A stretch of 64,000 bases of DNA from an uncultured Clostridia bacterium (GTDB lineage Bacteria; Bacillota; Clostridia; Christensenellales; Borkfalkiaceae), in assembly GCA_944328445.1 (NCBI GenBank), contig CALVHO010000007.1:1-64000 (forward strand), given 5' to 3'. The first letter of the stretch is position 1, and each line of letters begins with the position of its first letter. Positions 24,632 through 33,784 of the stretch are shown here, one piece after another. Under the pieces are notes generated by a model. That model had not been told where the DNA came from, did no database searches, and saw only the letters and a list, made by a program, of their open reading frames with translations. A program made the position numbers and the translations under genes.

Positions 24632-25726
24632 TCACGGCAGCAGCGCGAGGCACCAGCGGTAGGCCGAGGGGAGGGAAAATTCCCGCACCACGGCCTCCTT
24701 TTCGGCATACAATAGTGCGGAAAAGGGCGCGTCCGCGCTTTCGCCCGCGGGCAGGCGCAGGGCGGAGGCGTCCTCCTGCGTGAACACGGGGTAGGCGGTC
24801 ATCTCCCATTCGAGGTGGGAAAAAACGTGCGTGTGCGCCGCGGGCGCGCCGAGCGCAAAGCGGTGCAGCCCCGCGCCCTGCAAAAAGGCGGCGGCTTCCT
24901 CCCCGTTCATGGCCCGCTCGGCCGAAAAAAAGGCGTACGTTCCCTTCAACACCCCCGCCGTGCGGCGGTACAGCGCCAGCCGCGCGCCGTCGAAAAAGAG
25001 GAAAAGCGTCTTTTGCAGCCGCCTGCGCGCCGCCTTTTCCTTGCGGCGGGGCAGGGCGTCGCTTCGGGTCTTGCAGAGGGAAAACAGGGGGCAGGCGAGG
25101 CACTGCGGCGCGGCGGGCGTGCACACCGTCGCGCCCAGCTCCATCAGGCTCTGGGTAAAATCGCCCCGCCGCGCGGGGGGATAGGCGGGCGCGAGCTCGG
25201 CGGCGAACGCGCCTTTGAGCGTTTCCTGCTCCCGCCCGTCGCCCAAAAGGCGCGCGAGCACGCGGATCACGTTCCCGTCCACGGCGGGGGAAGGCTGCTC
25301 GAAGGCGATGGAAGCGATCGCCCCCGCCGTGTAATCGCCGACGCCGGGCAGCTTTTTCCATTCCTGCGCCGTGCGCGGAAAGCCGCCCTCCGCCACGATG
25401 CGCGCCGCCCGTTGCAGGTTGCGCGCGCGGGAGTAGTAGCCGAGCCCTTCCCACAGCTTGAACAGTTTTTTCTCGTCGCAGGCGGCCAGGTCCGCCACGG
25501 TGGGCAGCTCCGCCAAAAAGCGGCGGTAATGCTCCTTGGCGGCCTCCACGCGCGTCTGTTGCAGCATGATCTCGGAGACCCACACGCGGTATGGGTCCTT
25601 GCTCTCCCGCCAGGGCAGGCTGCGCTTGTTCTCGTCGTACCACGGCAGCAGCAGTGCGGGCAGCCGCGCGAGCGCCTCCGCGCGCCCGTCTTTTTCGCCC
25701 GCGGCGGGGCCTGTCTGTTCGTTCAT
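24632..25726 (-). CDS. mutY: A/G-specific adenine DNA glycosylase
   Basis: A 364-residue base-excision repair enzyme removing adenine opposite 8-oxoguanine. The N-terminal domain shows PWRESKDPYRVWVSEIMLQQTR with the conserved catalytic Glu region, the helix-hairpin-helix KLPGVGDYTAGAIASIAF, and catalytic Asp in VDGNVIRVLARL. The [4Fe-4S] ligands follow CX6CX2CX5C (CTPAAPQCLACPLFSLC). The C-terminal NUDIX-like 8-oxoG recognition domain includes HVFSHLEWEM. The start is the ATG before NEQTG; it has only a weak GTGGG site. Confidence 0.95.
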   Translation of the reverse strand: MNEQTGPAAGEKDGRAEALARLPALLLPWYDENKRSLPWRESKDPYRVWVSEIMLQQTRVEAAKEHYRRFLAELPTVADLAACDEKKLFKLWEGLGYYSRARNLQRAARIVAEGGFPRTAQEWKKLPGVGDYTAGAIASIAFEQPSPAVDGNVIRVLARLLGDGREQETLKGAFAAELAPAYPPARRGDFTQSLMELGATVCTPAAPQCLACPLFSLCKTRSDALPRRKEKAARRRLQKTLFLFFDGARLALYRRTAGVLKGTYAFFSAERAMNGEEAAAFLQGAGLHRFALGAPAAHTHVFSHLEWEMTAYPVFTQEDASALRLPAGESADAPFSALLYAEKEAVVREFSLPSAYRWCLALLP

Positions 25727-25769
25727 GCCCACAAGTGTAGCACAAATCGCGCCGCCTTGCAACGATAAA

Positions 25770-25798
25770 TTGACTTTTCCGCCCAAAAACCGTATAAT
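25770..25798 (+). promoter_or_regulatory. Promoter of the shikimate kinase, probably leaderless
   Basis: TTGACT, 17 bp, perfect TATAAT. The ATG begins 7 nt after the -10 box, at the expected transcription start, so the mRNA would have little or no leader. Confidence 0.75.
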
Positions 25799-25804
25799 GC
25801 GGCC

Positions 25805-26305
25805 ATGAACAACGTCATCCTCATCGGCATGCCCGGCGCGGGCAAGAGCACGGCGGGCGTGCTCCTTGCCAAGGCCGCGGGCTACGGCTTCATCGATACC
25901 GACCTCCTGATCCAAAACGAACAAAAGGCACTGCTTTGCGACATCATCGCCCGCCGCGGCGCCGAAGAATTTTTGCGCATCGAAGAGCGCGTCCTTGCGG
26001 GACTGTGGGCGGAGCGCTGCGTCGTCGCCACGGGCGGCTCGGCCGTGTACGGGGCGCGGGCGATGGAGCACCTGCGCGCCATCGGCACCGTGGTGTACCT
26101 GCGCCTGCCCGAGCGCGTGCTGGAAGCGCGGCTGCAAAACATCTTCCGCCGCGGCGTTGTCATGCGCACCCCGGGCGAAACGCTGGCCGAACTGTACGCC
26201 GAGCGCGCCCCGCTGTACGAAAAATACGCGCACGTCGTCGTCGACTGCGCGGGGCTGACCGTGGAAGAAACGGTGCGCGCCGTCGCGGAGCGGGCCGGGC
26301 TGTGA
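25805..26305 (+). CDS. aroK: Shikimate kinase
   Basis: A 166-residue P-loop kinase. Walker A is GMPGAGKSTAG (residues 8-18). FIDTDLLIQ carries the DTD substrate/Mg motif, and REEFLRIEE-type (GAEEFLRIEE) and ATGGSAVYG blocks are present. It phosphorylates shikimate in aromatic amino-acid synthesis. The lid region has the RPxL-like segment replaced by RTPGETLAEL, so a related small kinase cannot be fully excluded. The ATG sits right at the predicted transcription start, so no ribosome site is available. No other aro genes are nearby. Confidence 0.85.
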   Translation: MNNVILIGMPGAGKSTAGVLLAKAAGYGFIDTDLLIQNEQKALLCDIIARRGAEEFLRIEERVLAGLWAERCVVATGGSAVYGARAMEHLRAIGTVVYLRLPERVLEARLQNIFRRGVVMRTPGETLAELYAERAPLYEKYAHVVVDCAGLTVEETVRAVAERAGL

Positions 26306-26339
26306 GCGCCCGCGTTTTGCAAAGAATTTTTGCAAACGC

Positions 26340-26368
26340 TTGCCACGGCGCGGGCGGTGTGGTATACT
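26340..26368 (+). promoter_or_regulatory. Promoter of cysS
   Basis: TTGCCA, 17 bp, TATACT, 61 bp before the cysS start. Confidence 0.75.
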
Positions 26369-26429
26369 GTTTGTACATTCAAGGCAGCGCCGCCCCGCCC
26401 GCGCGGGCGGGATCTCCCAAGGTACGTTC

Positions 26430-27833
26430 ATGAAACTTTACAACACCCTGACCAGGCAGACCGAAACATTCGTCCCGCACGAGGCGGGCAAAGTGGGCAT
26501 GTATACGTGCGGGCCCACCGTCTACAATTTCGCGCACATCGGCAACCTGCGCACCTATCTCATGGAGGACGTGCTCGAAAAATACCTGCGCTATGCGGGC
26601 TACGACGTCAAGCGCGTGATGAACATCACCGACATCGGCCACCTCTCTTCGGATGCCGACAGCGGCGAAGACAAGATGCTTCTGGGCGCCAAGCGCGAGC
26701 ACAAAACGGTTTTGGAGCTCGCCAAATTCTACACCGACGCCTTTTTTGCCGACTGCGCCAAGCTCAACATCAAGCGGCCGGACGTCGTGCAGCCCGCCAC
26801 GGGCTGCGTGGAAGATTTTATCCGCGTCATCGCCGCCCTCGAAGAAAAGGGCTACGCCTACAAGGCGGGCGGCAACGTCTACTTCGATACCTCCAAGCTC
26901 GCGCACTACCACGTGTTTTTCAACTTCAAGGAGGACGACCTCGAAGAGGGCGTGCGCGAAGGGGTGGAAAAGGACGAAAACAAGCGCAACAAAAACGACT
27001 TCGTGCTCTGGTTCACCAAATCCAAGTTCGAGGACCAGGCCTTGAAGTGGGATAGCCCCTGGGGCGTGGGGTACCCCGGCTGGCACATCGAGTGCTCGTG
27101 CATCGCCATGAAAAACCTCGGCGAATATGTCGACATCCACTGCGGCGGCATCGACAACGTATTCCCGCACCACACCAACGAGATCGCCCAAAGCGAGGCC
27201 TACCTCGGCCATCCCTGGTGCAAACATTGGTTCCACGTTCTGCACCTGAACACCTCGGGCGGCAAGATGAGCAAGTCTTCGGGCGGGTTTTTGACCCTTT
27301 CCAAGCTCGAAGAGGGCGGCCACACCCCGATGGAATACCGCTTTTTCTGCCTGCAATCGCATTACCGCAACGCGCTCGTCTTTTCCGACGATTCCTTTGA
27401 AAACGCGGCCAACGCCTACCGCAAGCTCAAAGCGCGCGCGCTCGCGCTGCCTGCCGAAGGCGTCGTCGACGAGGCGGCCTGCGCCCCCTACAAACGGCGC
27501 TTTTGCGAGGCGATGGACGCCGACCTCAACACCTCTCTTGCCGTCACCTGCCTGTACGACGTGTTGAAGGCGAAAGAACTGAGCGGCGCGTCCAAGCGCG
27601 CGCTCGTTTCCGATTTCGACCGCGTCCTTTCCCTCGATCTTTTGAAGGAGGAAGAGAAAACGGCGCCCGCCGCGGGGCTTTCCGATGCGGACATCGAGGA
27701 GGCGATCGCCGCCCGCGCCGCGGCCAAAAAGGCCAAAAACTACGCCGAGGCCGACCGCATCCGCGCCGAGCTCGCGCAGCAGGGGGTCGTGCTGACGGAT
27801 ACGCCGGACGGCACCACCTACACCCGCCGCTGA
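26430..27833 (+). CDS. cysS: Cysteinyl-tRNA synthetase
   Basis: A 467-residue class I synthetase charging tRNA-Cys. The zinc/active-site Cys lies in MYTCGPTVYNFAHIGN, which includes the HIGN signature. WHIECS and HHTNEIAQSEA supply further zinc ligands. The KMSKS loop is GGKMSKSSGG, and the C-terminal anticodon-binding domain is complete (ARAAAKKAKNYAEADRIRAELAQQGV). Length matches the family. The ribosome site is weak (CCAAGG). No T-box is visible in the short leader. Confidence 0.97.
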   Translation: MKLYNTLTRQTETFVPHEAGKVGMYTCGPTVYNFAHIGNLRTYLMEDVLEKYLRYAGYDVKRVMNITDIGHLSSDADSGEDKMLLGAKREHKTVLELAKFYTDAFFADCAKLNIKRPDVVQPATGCVEDFIRVIAALEEKGYAYKAGGNVYFDTSKLAHYHVFFNFKEDDLEEGVREGVEKDENKRNKNDFVLWFTKSKFEDQALKWDSPWGVGYPGWHIECSCIAMKNLGEYVDIHCGGIDNVFPHHTNEIAQSEAYLGHPWCKHWFHVLHLNTSGGKMSKSSGGFLTLSKLEEGGHTPMEYRFFCLQSHYRNALVFSDDSFENAANAYRKLKARALALPAEGVVDEAACAPYKRRFCEAMDADLNTSLAVTCLYDVLKAKELSGASKRALVSDFDRVLSLDLLKEEEKTAPAAGLSDADIEEAIAARAAAKKAKNYAEADRIRAELAQQGVVLTDTPDGTTYTRR

Positions 27834-27913
27834 ACGCGGCCCCTTCCGTTGAATGGTGAAAGATCGTTCCGCCCCGTGCGGCAGCGATAAAATATGAAAA
27901 AGGAGACAGGAAC

Positions 27914-29538
27914 ATGAAAAAGACAAAATGGTTCGTCCTGGCGGCAAGCCTCTTGCTCGCCGCAGCCTTCGCGCTTGCGGGCTGCGCGGGCGTCGGCAAG
28001 CTGTATGACGAAAAGTACGTGGCGCCTTCCGTCACCAAAACGGATCTGACCGCGCTCGACGGGTATGCCCTCACGGGCCCCTCAGGCGGCAATACCTACG
28101 CCATCGACGCTTTCGGCCTGTTCAGGGCGTACAAGGCCGATACGGACGGGACCATCCCCACGTCCTCTACAATGCGGAGACCAACGCCGTCGTGGCGCAA
28201 ACGACGGAAACGGGCGGCTTTGCGAAGATCGCGGACGGCCTGTACCGCGTGACGCTGCTGCCCGACGCGGCGGAAGGGGAAACGTCTTACCAGTTCTACG
28301 GCAAGAGCGGCCTCGTGTACACCGCGGCGGAGGACGACGGTACATACGGAGACGGCGTTCTGGCCTTCCGGGACGGCACCATCCTCGTCGTCGGCATCGA
28401 CGGCACGGTGACGCAGTCCTCGTACGGCTTCGATCCCGTGTTCGCGCCCGCCGCCTGCGAAAAAATGGGCGACGTCTATGTAGAGAGTGTCACGGGTTCG
28501 GTGTACCGCGTCTGGAAGGAGAACGGCAAGCTCGCCCGCACCGTCAAAGTGTTTGAAGAGCTCGGCATTCCCTCCGCAGCCGAGGTTATGGCAACTTTTG
28601 ATGTGGGCAGCAGCATGGTGTTGCAGTACATGGTGATTTTGCCCGACGACGCCTCCCGTTACGACCTCATTTATTATGTGGAAGAGGGAGAGTCTGTTTC
28701 CGCCGTTAAGTGCGACCTCATTACCAAGCGTTACGACTTTGCGAGCGGAAAGGTGAGCGAGTACAACTTCGATTTCCTCATCGAGGACGTCGACGACCTG
28801 ACGTACACCGACGAGGCCGTCATCGTATACGGCAACCCTATCGAGGATCGTCAGCTCGTCGAAAAGGCCACGCTGCGCATCATCGGCGCCAACTGCAAGG
28901 ACGTCGTCGACGTGCAGGGCATCCTGCCCGGCGCCACGGGCATTGCGGAGAGCGGCCCCTATATCGTGGTCACGGACGGCGCTTCCCGCGCGGTGTTTGA
29001 AAACGGCAAGCACCTCGCCACCGTCGATGCGAGCGTACAGTTTGCGGGCGGCTTCTTCTACCGCCAGATCGGCAGCAATTGCGTGTACTACGACGCGGAA
29101 GGCAACAAGGTGCTCGAAGGCACCACAAACGGCGGCGACGCGGGCGATAAGGTCTTGATGAACAGCTACCCCGTCAACGGTATCCTCTATTATTCCGTCA
29201 CCACCGAGGGCGAGACGCCCGTGACCAATATTTACAGCTATACCCTCGAAGGCGGCGAAAAGCTGTTGGGCGAGGCCGCTTACGCTTACGGGTTTGTGAA
29301 TTTTGTATTCGTCAAGGGCAGCAGCGCGGATGCGTATACCGTCTATCTCCAAGGTTTTGAAGAGGCCATTCTGAGCAACGTCGCCGTCGACGGCATGGAT
29401 ATCGCTTTCGCGGCTTCGGGCGTCTCCGAAGCGGCCGAGGCGGGGTACACGATCTTGCAGTATAAAGTGAAAAACGGCGAAGAGCTCGTCGACAAATACC
29501 TGCTCCTCCGCCGGACGGGCAGCGATTACGCCGCCTGA
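27914..29538 (+). pseudogene. Lipoprotein gene broken by a single-base frameshift
   Basis: The start (after AAAAAGGAGACAGGAAC) encodes a lipoprotein signal with lipobox LAGC, C24. The frame runs to about residue 85 and then degenerates. The other frame continues without a ribosome site from HVLYNAETNAVVAQTTETGG to a stop at 29538, giving about 540 residues overall. The shift maps to about 28155-28165, near a CCCC run, and fits loss of one base. The remainder looks like a repeated beta-strand (propeller-like) extracellular domain with no known family. Either a real inactivation or a sequencing indel; no slippery heptamer is present. Confidence 0.75.
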
Positions 29539-29582
29539 CGGCCCGCCGTGCGGCGGGGCCGCATACAACGCAAAAACCAGCG

Positions 29583-29621
29583 CGCCGCGCAAGGGCTTGC
29601 CCTTGCGCGGCGTCTTTTTTT
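29583..29621 (+). terminator. Intrinsic terminator
   Basis: A 13-bp stem around GCCGCGCAAGGG with CTTG loop, then GTC and seven T. It closes the lipoprotein unit ahead of the convergent recombinase. Confidence 0.9.
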
Positions 29622-29650
29622 CCGCAGGGCGGCCCTCGCGCCAAGTGCGT

Positions 29651-30052
29651 TCACGTACCTTTTTTGGCGGCGGACAGTTCGCCCATGCGCAGGTAAAAGG
29701 TCGTCAGGTCGGCCACGAACCTGCCCGTCAGGACTCCCGTCCGCGCGCGGGTATCCAAAAGCGGCATGTCCAGCACCACGACGTCCGCGCCCACCGTCTT
29801 GGTGATGCGCGTCCATTCTTTGAGGATCATGTCGTAATTCCTGCCGAGGCGGTCGATGCTCGCCAAAAAGAGCACGTCGCCTCGCTTCAACCTGCACAGC
29901 AGGCGCTCGTAATTGTTCCGGTCGAAGTCCTTGCCCGAGCGCTTGTCGCAGAGGATGTTCTTTCTCGGGATGCCGAGCGCGAGGAAAGAATCGAGCTGGC
30001 GGGTAAGGTTTTGGTTTTTGGACGATACGCGGGCATACCCGTAAAGTGCCAT
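29651..30052 (-). CDS. Truncated serine recombinase (resolvase/invertase family)
   Basis: A 133-residue protein with the serine-recombinase catalytic domain. YGYARVSSKNQNLTRQLDSF holds the nucleophilic serine (S10 or S11), and the conserved arginines lie in RLLCRLKRGDVLFLASIDRLGRNY. The frame stops within the long dimerisation helix (TGRFVADLTTFYLRMGELSA) and lacks the C-terminal DNA-binding HTH of full-length resolvases (about 180-200 residues). The start follows AAAGGAGCGACCGCC. It sits at the left edge of the signalling island. Probably a remnant, or a catalytic-domain-only protein acting with a partner. Confidence 0.8.
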   Translation of the reverse strand: MALYGYARVSSKNQNLTRQLDSFLALGIPRKNILCDKRSGKDFDRNNYERLLCRLKRGDVLFLASIDRLGRNYDMILKEWTRITKTVGADVVVLDMPLLDTRARTGVLTGRFVADLTTFYLRMGELSAAKKGT

Positions 30053-30231
30053 GGCGGTCGCTCCTTTTTTCTTTTAAGATACAGCAAAGCCGCGCAAAAG
30101 GAAAAGGCATACGTATTTGAAAAACATCTGCCATTTTTGCAAAAGGGCGGCGAAGGCGCGCCCGCCCTCGGCGGCGGTATCCGCAAAGTTTCGCCAAAAT
30201 TCGGCAATATACAAATATTTTCGGCACGGGA

Positions 30232-30260
30232 TTGACGGTGAACGTGCAAAATGGTACAAT
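30232..30260 (+). promoter_or_regulatory. Promoter of the first island operon
   Basis: TTGACG, 17 bp, TACAAT, 41 bp before the AAA+/FtsH fusion gene. No other promoter of comparable quality is seen up to the terminator at 43.0 kb. Confidence 0.75.
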
Positions 30261-30301
30261 GATAGCATCCAAAAGCAACGGCAAAGGAGAGTGCCTGCAC
30301 G

Positions 30302-33300
30302 ATGTACAAAAAGATGATCCTGGTCGAGTTCGATCCCGCCTGGCTCCTGGCGCACAGGGGCGATTTTGACGAATACCCCGTCGCCTACCTGGCAAAGGCG
30401 ATCGCGGAAGAATTGACGGACGTAACGGTCGATCACACGCAAACGTCCGTCTGCTGCGTCCTGACCACGGCCGAAGAGATGCCGAAAGAGGCGGCCGAAG
30501 AGCTGTTTGCCACGTTCGTTACCGACAAATTCGGCCTCACCTCGCTGGGCGGCGTCGCCGAGATCGACGTGCAGGACGTCGCCGCCCCGGACGACGACGA
30601 GGTCGACGAAAGGTTCAAGTCGCTGTTCGAGGACGAAGAGGACGAGGACGAAGAGGCCTTCCGCCGCGCCATACGGCGCCGCTTGGAGCGGCTGAACCGC
30701 CTCGTGCAGGAGGACGGCGAAGAGGAAGACGAGGAGGACGAGGAACCGTCCGCCAAGAAGGGGAGCAAAAAGGAAGAGCCCCTGCCTTTGCCCGCGCTCC
30801 TCGGCAAGATCGAGGACATCCGCGCGCAGCTCAACGACAAGATCAAGGGCCAGACGCGCGCCGTCGAAGAATTTTTGGCCAACCTGTTCAGCATGGAGGC
30901 CAACGCCCTGAAAGAGCGGCGCGGCCCCCGCGCGCTGTTTTTGTTCGCGGGCCCTCCGGGCGTCGGCAAGACCTACCTGGCGGAAACGGCCGCGTCCATC
31001 CTCGGGCTTCCCTTTTTGCGGCTGGATATGAGCGCGTATTCGGACCACGAGACCTCCCTCGTATCCTTCCGCGGCATTTCGCCCTCCTACAAGGCGGCGT
31101 CGCAGGGCATCGTCACGGGGTTCGTCCGCGAGCACCCGCGCTGCGTTTTGCTCTTCGACGAGATCGAAAAGGCGCACGCGAACGTCATCCAGCTCTTTTT
31201 GCAGATCCTCGAAGGGGGCCGCTGCCGCGATTTCTATTTGGAGGAAGAGATCTCCTTCACCGATACCGTCATCATCATGACGACGAACGCGGGCCGCAAC
31301 CTGTACGAGGGGACGGGCAAGACCAACTTCGCGCGCGTCAGCCCCGCGATGGTCCTCAACGCTTTGGAGACCGACATCGACCCGTCCACCGGCCGCCCGT
31401 TTTTCCCTACGGCCGTGCTCTCGCGCATCGCCGAGGGCGCCGTTGTCATGTTCAACCACCTCGCCCCCTCCGCCCTCCGCTCGATCGTGCGCGCCACCCT
31501 CGCCGACGCCGCCGAAACGATGCAAAAGCGGTTCGGCATCGGGATCGCTTACGAAAAGGGCGTGGAGGACGCCGTGCTCTTTGAGACGGGCGCTTCCGAC
31601 GCGCGCTCGCTCAAAAAACACGCCCGCGCGCTGGTGGAACAGGAGCTGATGGCCCTGTTCGAGCTCATCCGCAAAGAGGAGCGCGTCGAGGCGCTGCAAA
31701 AGCTCGAACGGGTGCGTTTCACCGTCGACCTCGGCGGCGCCACCGCCGAGGCCCGCCCGCTCTTTGCAGGCGAAAAACAGCCGAAGGTCCTGCTGTTCTC
31801 CGCCGACTGCCCGGCCGCCGCGCAGGCCGCCGCCCGCGGGATCTCCCTCGTATCCTGCGCCGACCCCGCCGAGGCCAAGGGCCTTTTGCGCGGCGACGTC
31901 GACCTCGTCGTGGCGGACGTGTTCTGCGGCTGCCGCGACCGCGCCTACGCCCCCGGCGACCCCGAGGACATCGATTCGGACGGCAACGAGTTTTTCCGCT
32001 ACGTCCGCGAATATTACGACGAACTGCCCGTATACGTGCTCGATGGCCGCGGGGAAGGGGAGGAGGCGTTCCGCTCCTACATCCGCCGCGGCGCGGAAGG
32101 GGTGCTGGCCTGCGCCGAGGGGGAGGACGAGGCCTTTGCGGCCGCGCTGGAAGGCTGTTGCGAGAACGCCGTCATCAGGATGCAGCAGAGCGCCTTGCAG
32201 CGGGCGCACAAGGTGCTCTCCTACAACTGTGCGCAGGTCTTTTCCGCCGACGGGAAGGAGGCGGAGATCAAGCTCGCCGCCCTCTGCCTCAAATACGCCG
32301 TCGGCGTGGACGACAGCAGCCTCCTGCTCGACGAAACGATGCGCCCCTCGGTCCGCTTCAAAGACGTCATCGGCGCCGAAGAGGCGAAGGAGGCCCTGCG
32401 CTGGTACATCGATTACATGAAAGATCCGCGCGCCTATCTCGCCAAGGGCACGCGCGCGCCCCGCGGCATTCTCCTGTACGGCCCGCCGGGCACGGGCAAA
32501 ACGTTGCTCGCCAAGGCGATGGCGGGGGAATCGGGCGTCACGTTCATCCAAAAAAACGCCACCGAGTTTTTCATGAAATACATCGGCGAGGGGCCGAAAG
32601 CCATCCGCACGGCCTTCGCCGTCGCGCGCAAATACGCGCCGTCCGTGCTGTTCGTCGACGAGGTCGACGCCATCGGCAAGGCGCGCACGGGCAGCGAGTT
32701 CACCCACCACAGCGAGGAACTGCTCAACACCTTCCTCTCCGAGATGGACGGCTTCGTGTACGACGAAAAGCGCCCCGTGCTGGTGATGGCGGCGACCAAC
32801 TTCGCCGTCGGAGGCGGCAGGGAGGGCGGCCGCGTGCTCGATCCCGCCTTCGTGCGGCGCTTCGACCGCCGCATCGAGGTAGGCCTGCCCGACACCGAGG
32901 AGCGGCGGCAGTTCATCGAATACTACCTGCGCAAACACGGCATCGAGGACATCGGCAAAAGTTCTGTCCGCAACGTGGCGCTGCGCACCATCGGCCGCAG
33001 CCCTGCGGACTTGGAGACCCTCATCGAATTTGCCATCCGCAAGGCCAAGGGCGCGCCGCTCACGGGCAAGATGCTCGAACAGGCGGTCGACGCGGAGAAG
33101 TACGGCAAGGAACGGGCCTGGACGCCCGAAACGGTGCGGAAGACCTCTCTGCACGAGGCGGGGCACGTTATCATCCAGTGGCTGGCGGGCACCGTTCCCG
33201 AATACGTGACCAACATTTCGCGCGGGAGCTACGGCGGCTACGTGCTCTCGAAGATCGACGAGGAAAAGTTCGATTACACCCGCGGCGAGCTTCTGGACCG

Positions 33301-33664
33301 CATCTGTTCCGCCCTGGGCGGGCGCGCGGCGGAAGTCGTGTTCTACGGCAAGGAAGGCGGCACCACCACGGGCGCCGCGTCCGATCTGCGCGTGGCGACG
33401 CGGTCCGCCGAGGACATCGTGCTGCGCTACGGCATGGACGAAAACCTGCTCTCTTTCGACGATTACCCCGCGGGGGCGCCGGGGGACGCGATGCGCGCCC
33501 GCGTGCGCGACATCGTCGCGGAGCAGGCGGCCCGCGCCGAGGCGCTCGTCCGGGCCAATGCGGATACGGTGGATGCGCTGGCCGAGGCGCTCATCCAAAA
33601 AAACAGCCTCACGGGCGACGAACTGAAAAAGTTTTTCAAGGGCCGCGAAAAAAAATCGGAATAA
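30302..33664 (+). CDS. ClpA/B-type AAA+ / receiver-like / FtsH M41 fusion protease
   Basis: A 1120-residue fusion. Residues 1-100 are a unique N-terminus followed by a very acidic linker. Residues about 170-480 form a ClpA/B-type AAA module (Walker A GPPGVGKT at 217-224, VLLFDEIEKAHANV Walker B, MTTNAG sensor). Residues about 493-620 resemble a CheY-like receiver (PKVLLFSAD, LVVADVFCG, PVYVLDG, GAEGVL). Residues about 680-920 form an FtsH-type AAA (GPPGTGKT at 727-734, SVLFVDEVDAIG, RRFDRRIEVGLPD). Last comes a zinc metallopeptidase M41 with HEAGH (951-955) and the third ligand region TTGAASDL. The transmembrane N-terminus of FtsH is missing, so it should be a soluble ATP-dependent protease. 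The start follows AAAGGAGAGTGCC. Confidence 0.88.
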   Translation: MYKKMILVEFDPAWLLAHRGDFDEYPVAYLAKAIAEELTDVTVDHTQTSVCCVLTTAEEMPKEAAEELFATFVTDKFGLTSLGGVAEIDVQDVAAPDDDEVDERFKSLFEDEEDEDEEAFRRAIRRRLERLNRLVQEDGEEEDEEDEEPSAKKGSKKEEPLPLPALLGKIEDIRAQLNDKIKGQTRAVEEFLANLFSMEANALKERRGPRALFLFAGPPGVGKTYLAETAASILGLPFLRLDMSAYSDHETSLVSFRGISPSYKAASQGIVTGFVREHPRCVLLFDEIEKAHANVIQLFLQILEGGRCRDFYLEEEISFTDTVIIMTTNAGRNLYEGTGKTNFARVSPAMVLNALETDIDPSTGRPFFPTAVLSRIAEGAVVMFNHLAPSALRSIVRATLADAAETMQKRFGIGIAYEKGVEDAVLFETGASDARSLKKHARALVEQELMALFELIRKEERVEALQKLERVRFTVDLGGATAEARPLFAGEKQPKVLLFSADCPAAAQAAARGISLVSCADPAEAKGLLRGDVDLVVADVFCGCRDRAYAPGDPEDIDSDGNEFFRYVREYYDELPVYVLDGRGEGEEAFRSYIRRGAEGVLACAEGEDEAFAAALEGCCENAVIRMQQSALQRAHKVLSYNCAQVFSADGKEAEIKLAALCLKYAVGVDDSSLLLDETMRPSVRFKDVIGAEEAKEALRWYIDYMKDPRAYLAKGTRAPRGILLYGPPGTGKTLLAKAMAGESGVTFIQKNATEFFMKYIGEGPKAIRTAFAVARKYAPSVLFVDEVDAIGKARTGSEFTHHSEELLNTFLSEMDGFVYDEKRPVLVMAATNFAVGGGREGGRVLDPAFVRRFDRRIEVGLPDTEERRQFIEYYLRKHGIEDIGKSSVRNVALRTIGRSPADLETLIEFAIRKAKGAPLTGKMLEQAVDAEKYGKERAWTPETVRKTSLHEAGHVIIQWLAGTVPEYVTNISRGSYGGYVLSKIDEEKFDYTRGELLDRICSALGGRAAEVVFYGKEGGTTTGAASDLRVATRSAEDIVLRYGMDENLLSFDDYPAGAPGDAMRARVRDIVAEQAARAEALVRANADTVDALAEALIQKNSLTGDELKKFFKGREKKSE

Positions 33665-33784
33665 ATTTTCGCGTTCCCTGCGAAAAACGCGCTTCGGCAC
33701 CGTTCATATCCGTGTAAAGCGGCAAAACGCTGCGGCACGGGGGGAGGCGGCCATGCGCGGAGGATAGCAAACGAAGGAGTGGCG

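Noticed and set aside
26306..26429. T-box riboswitch before cysS
   Set aside because: The leader is only about 55 nt, with no T-box sequence or antiterminator stems.
26379..27947. A minus-strand frame across cysS
   Set aside because: cysS on the plus strand has HIGN and KMSKS and full length.
30074..33700. A 1208-codon minus-strand frame
   Set aside because: It is the mirror of the AAA+/FtsH gene, whose Walker and HEAGH motifs make the plus strand certain.
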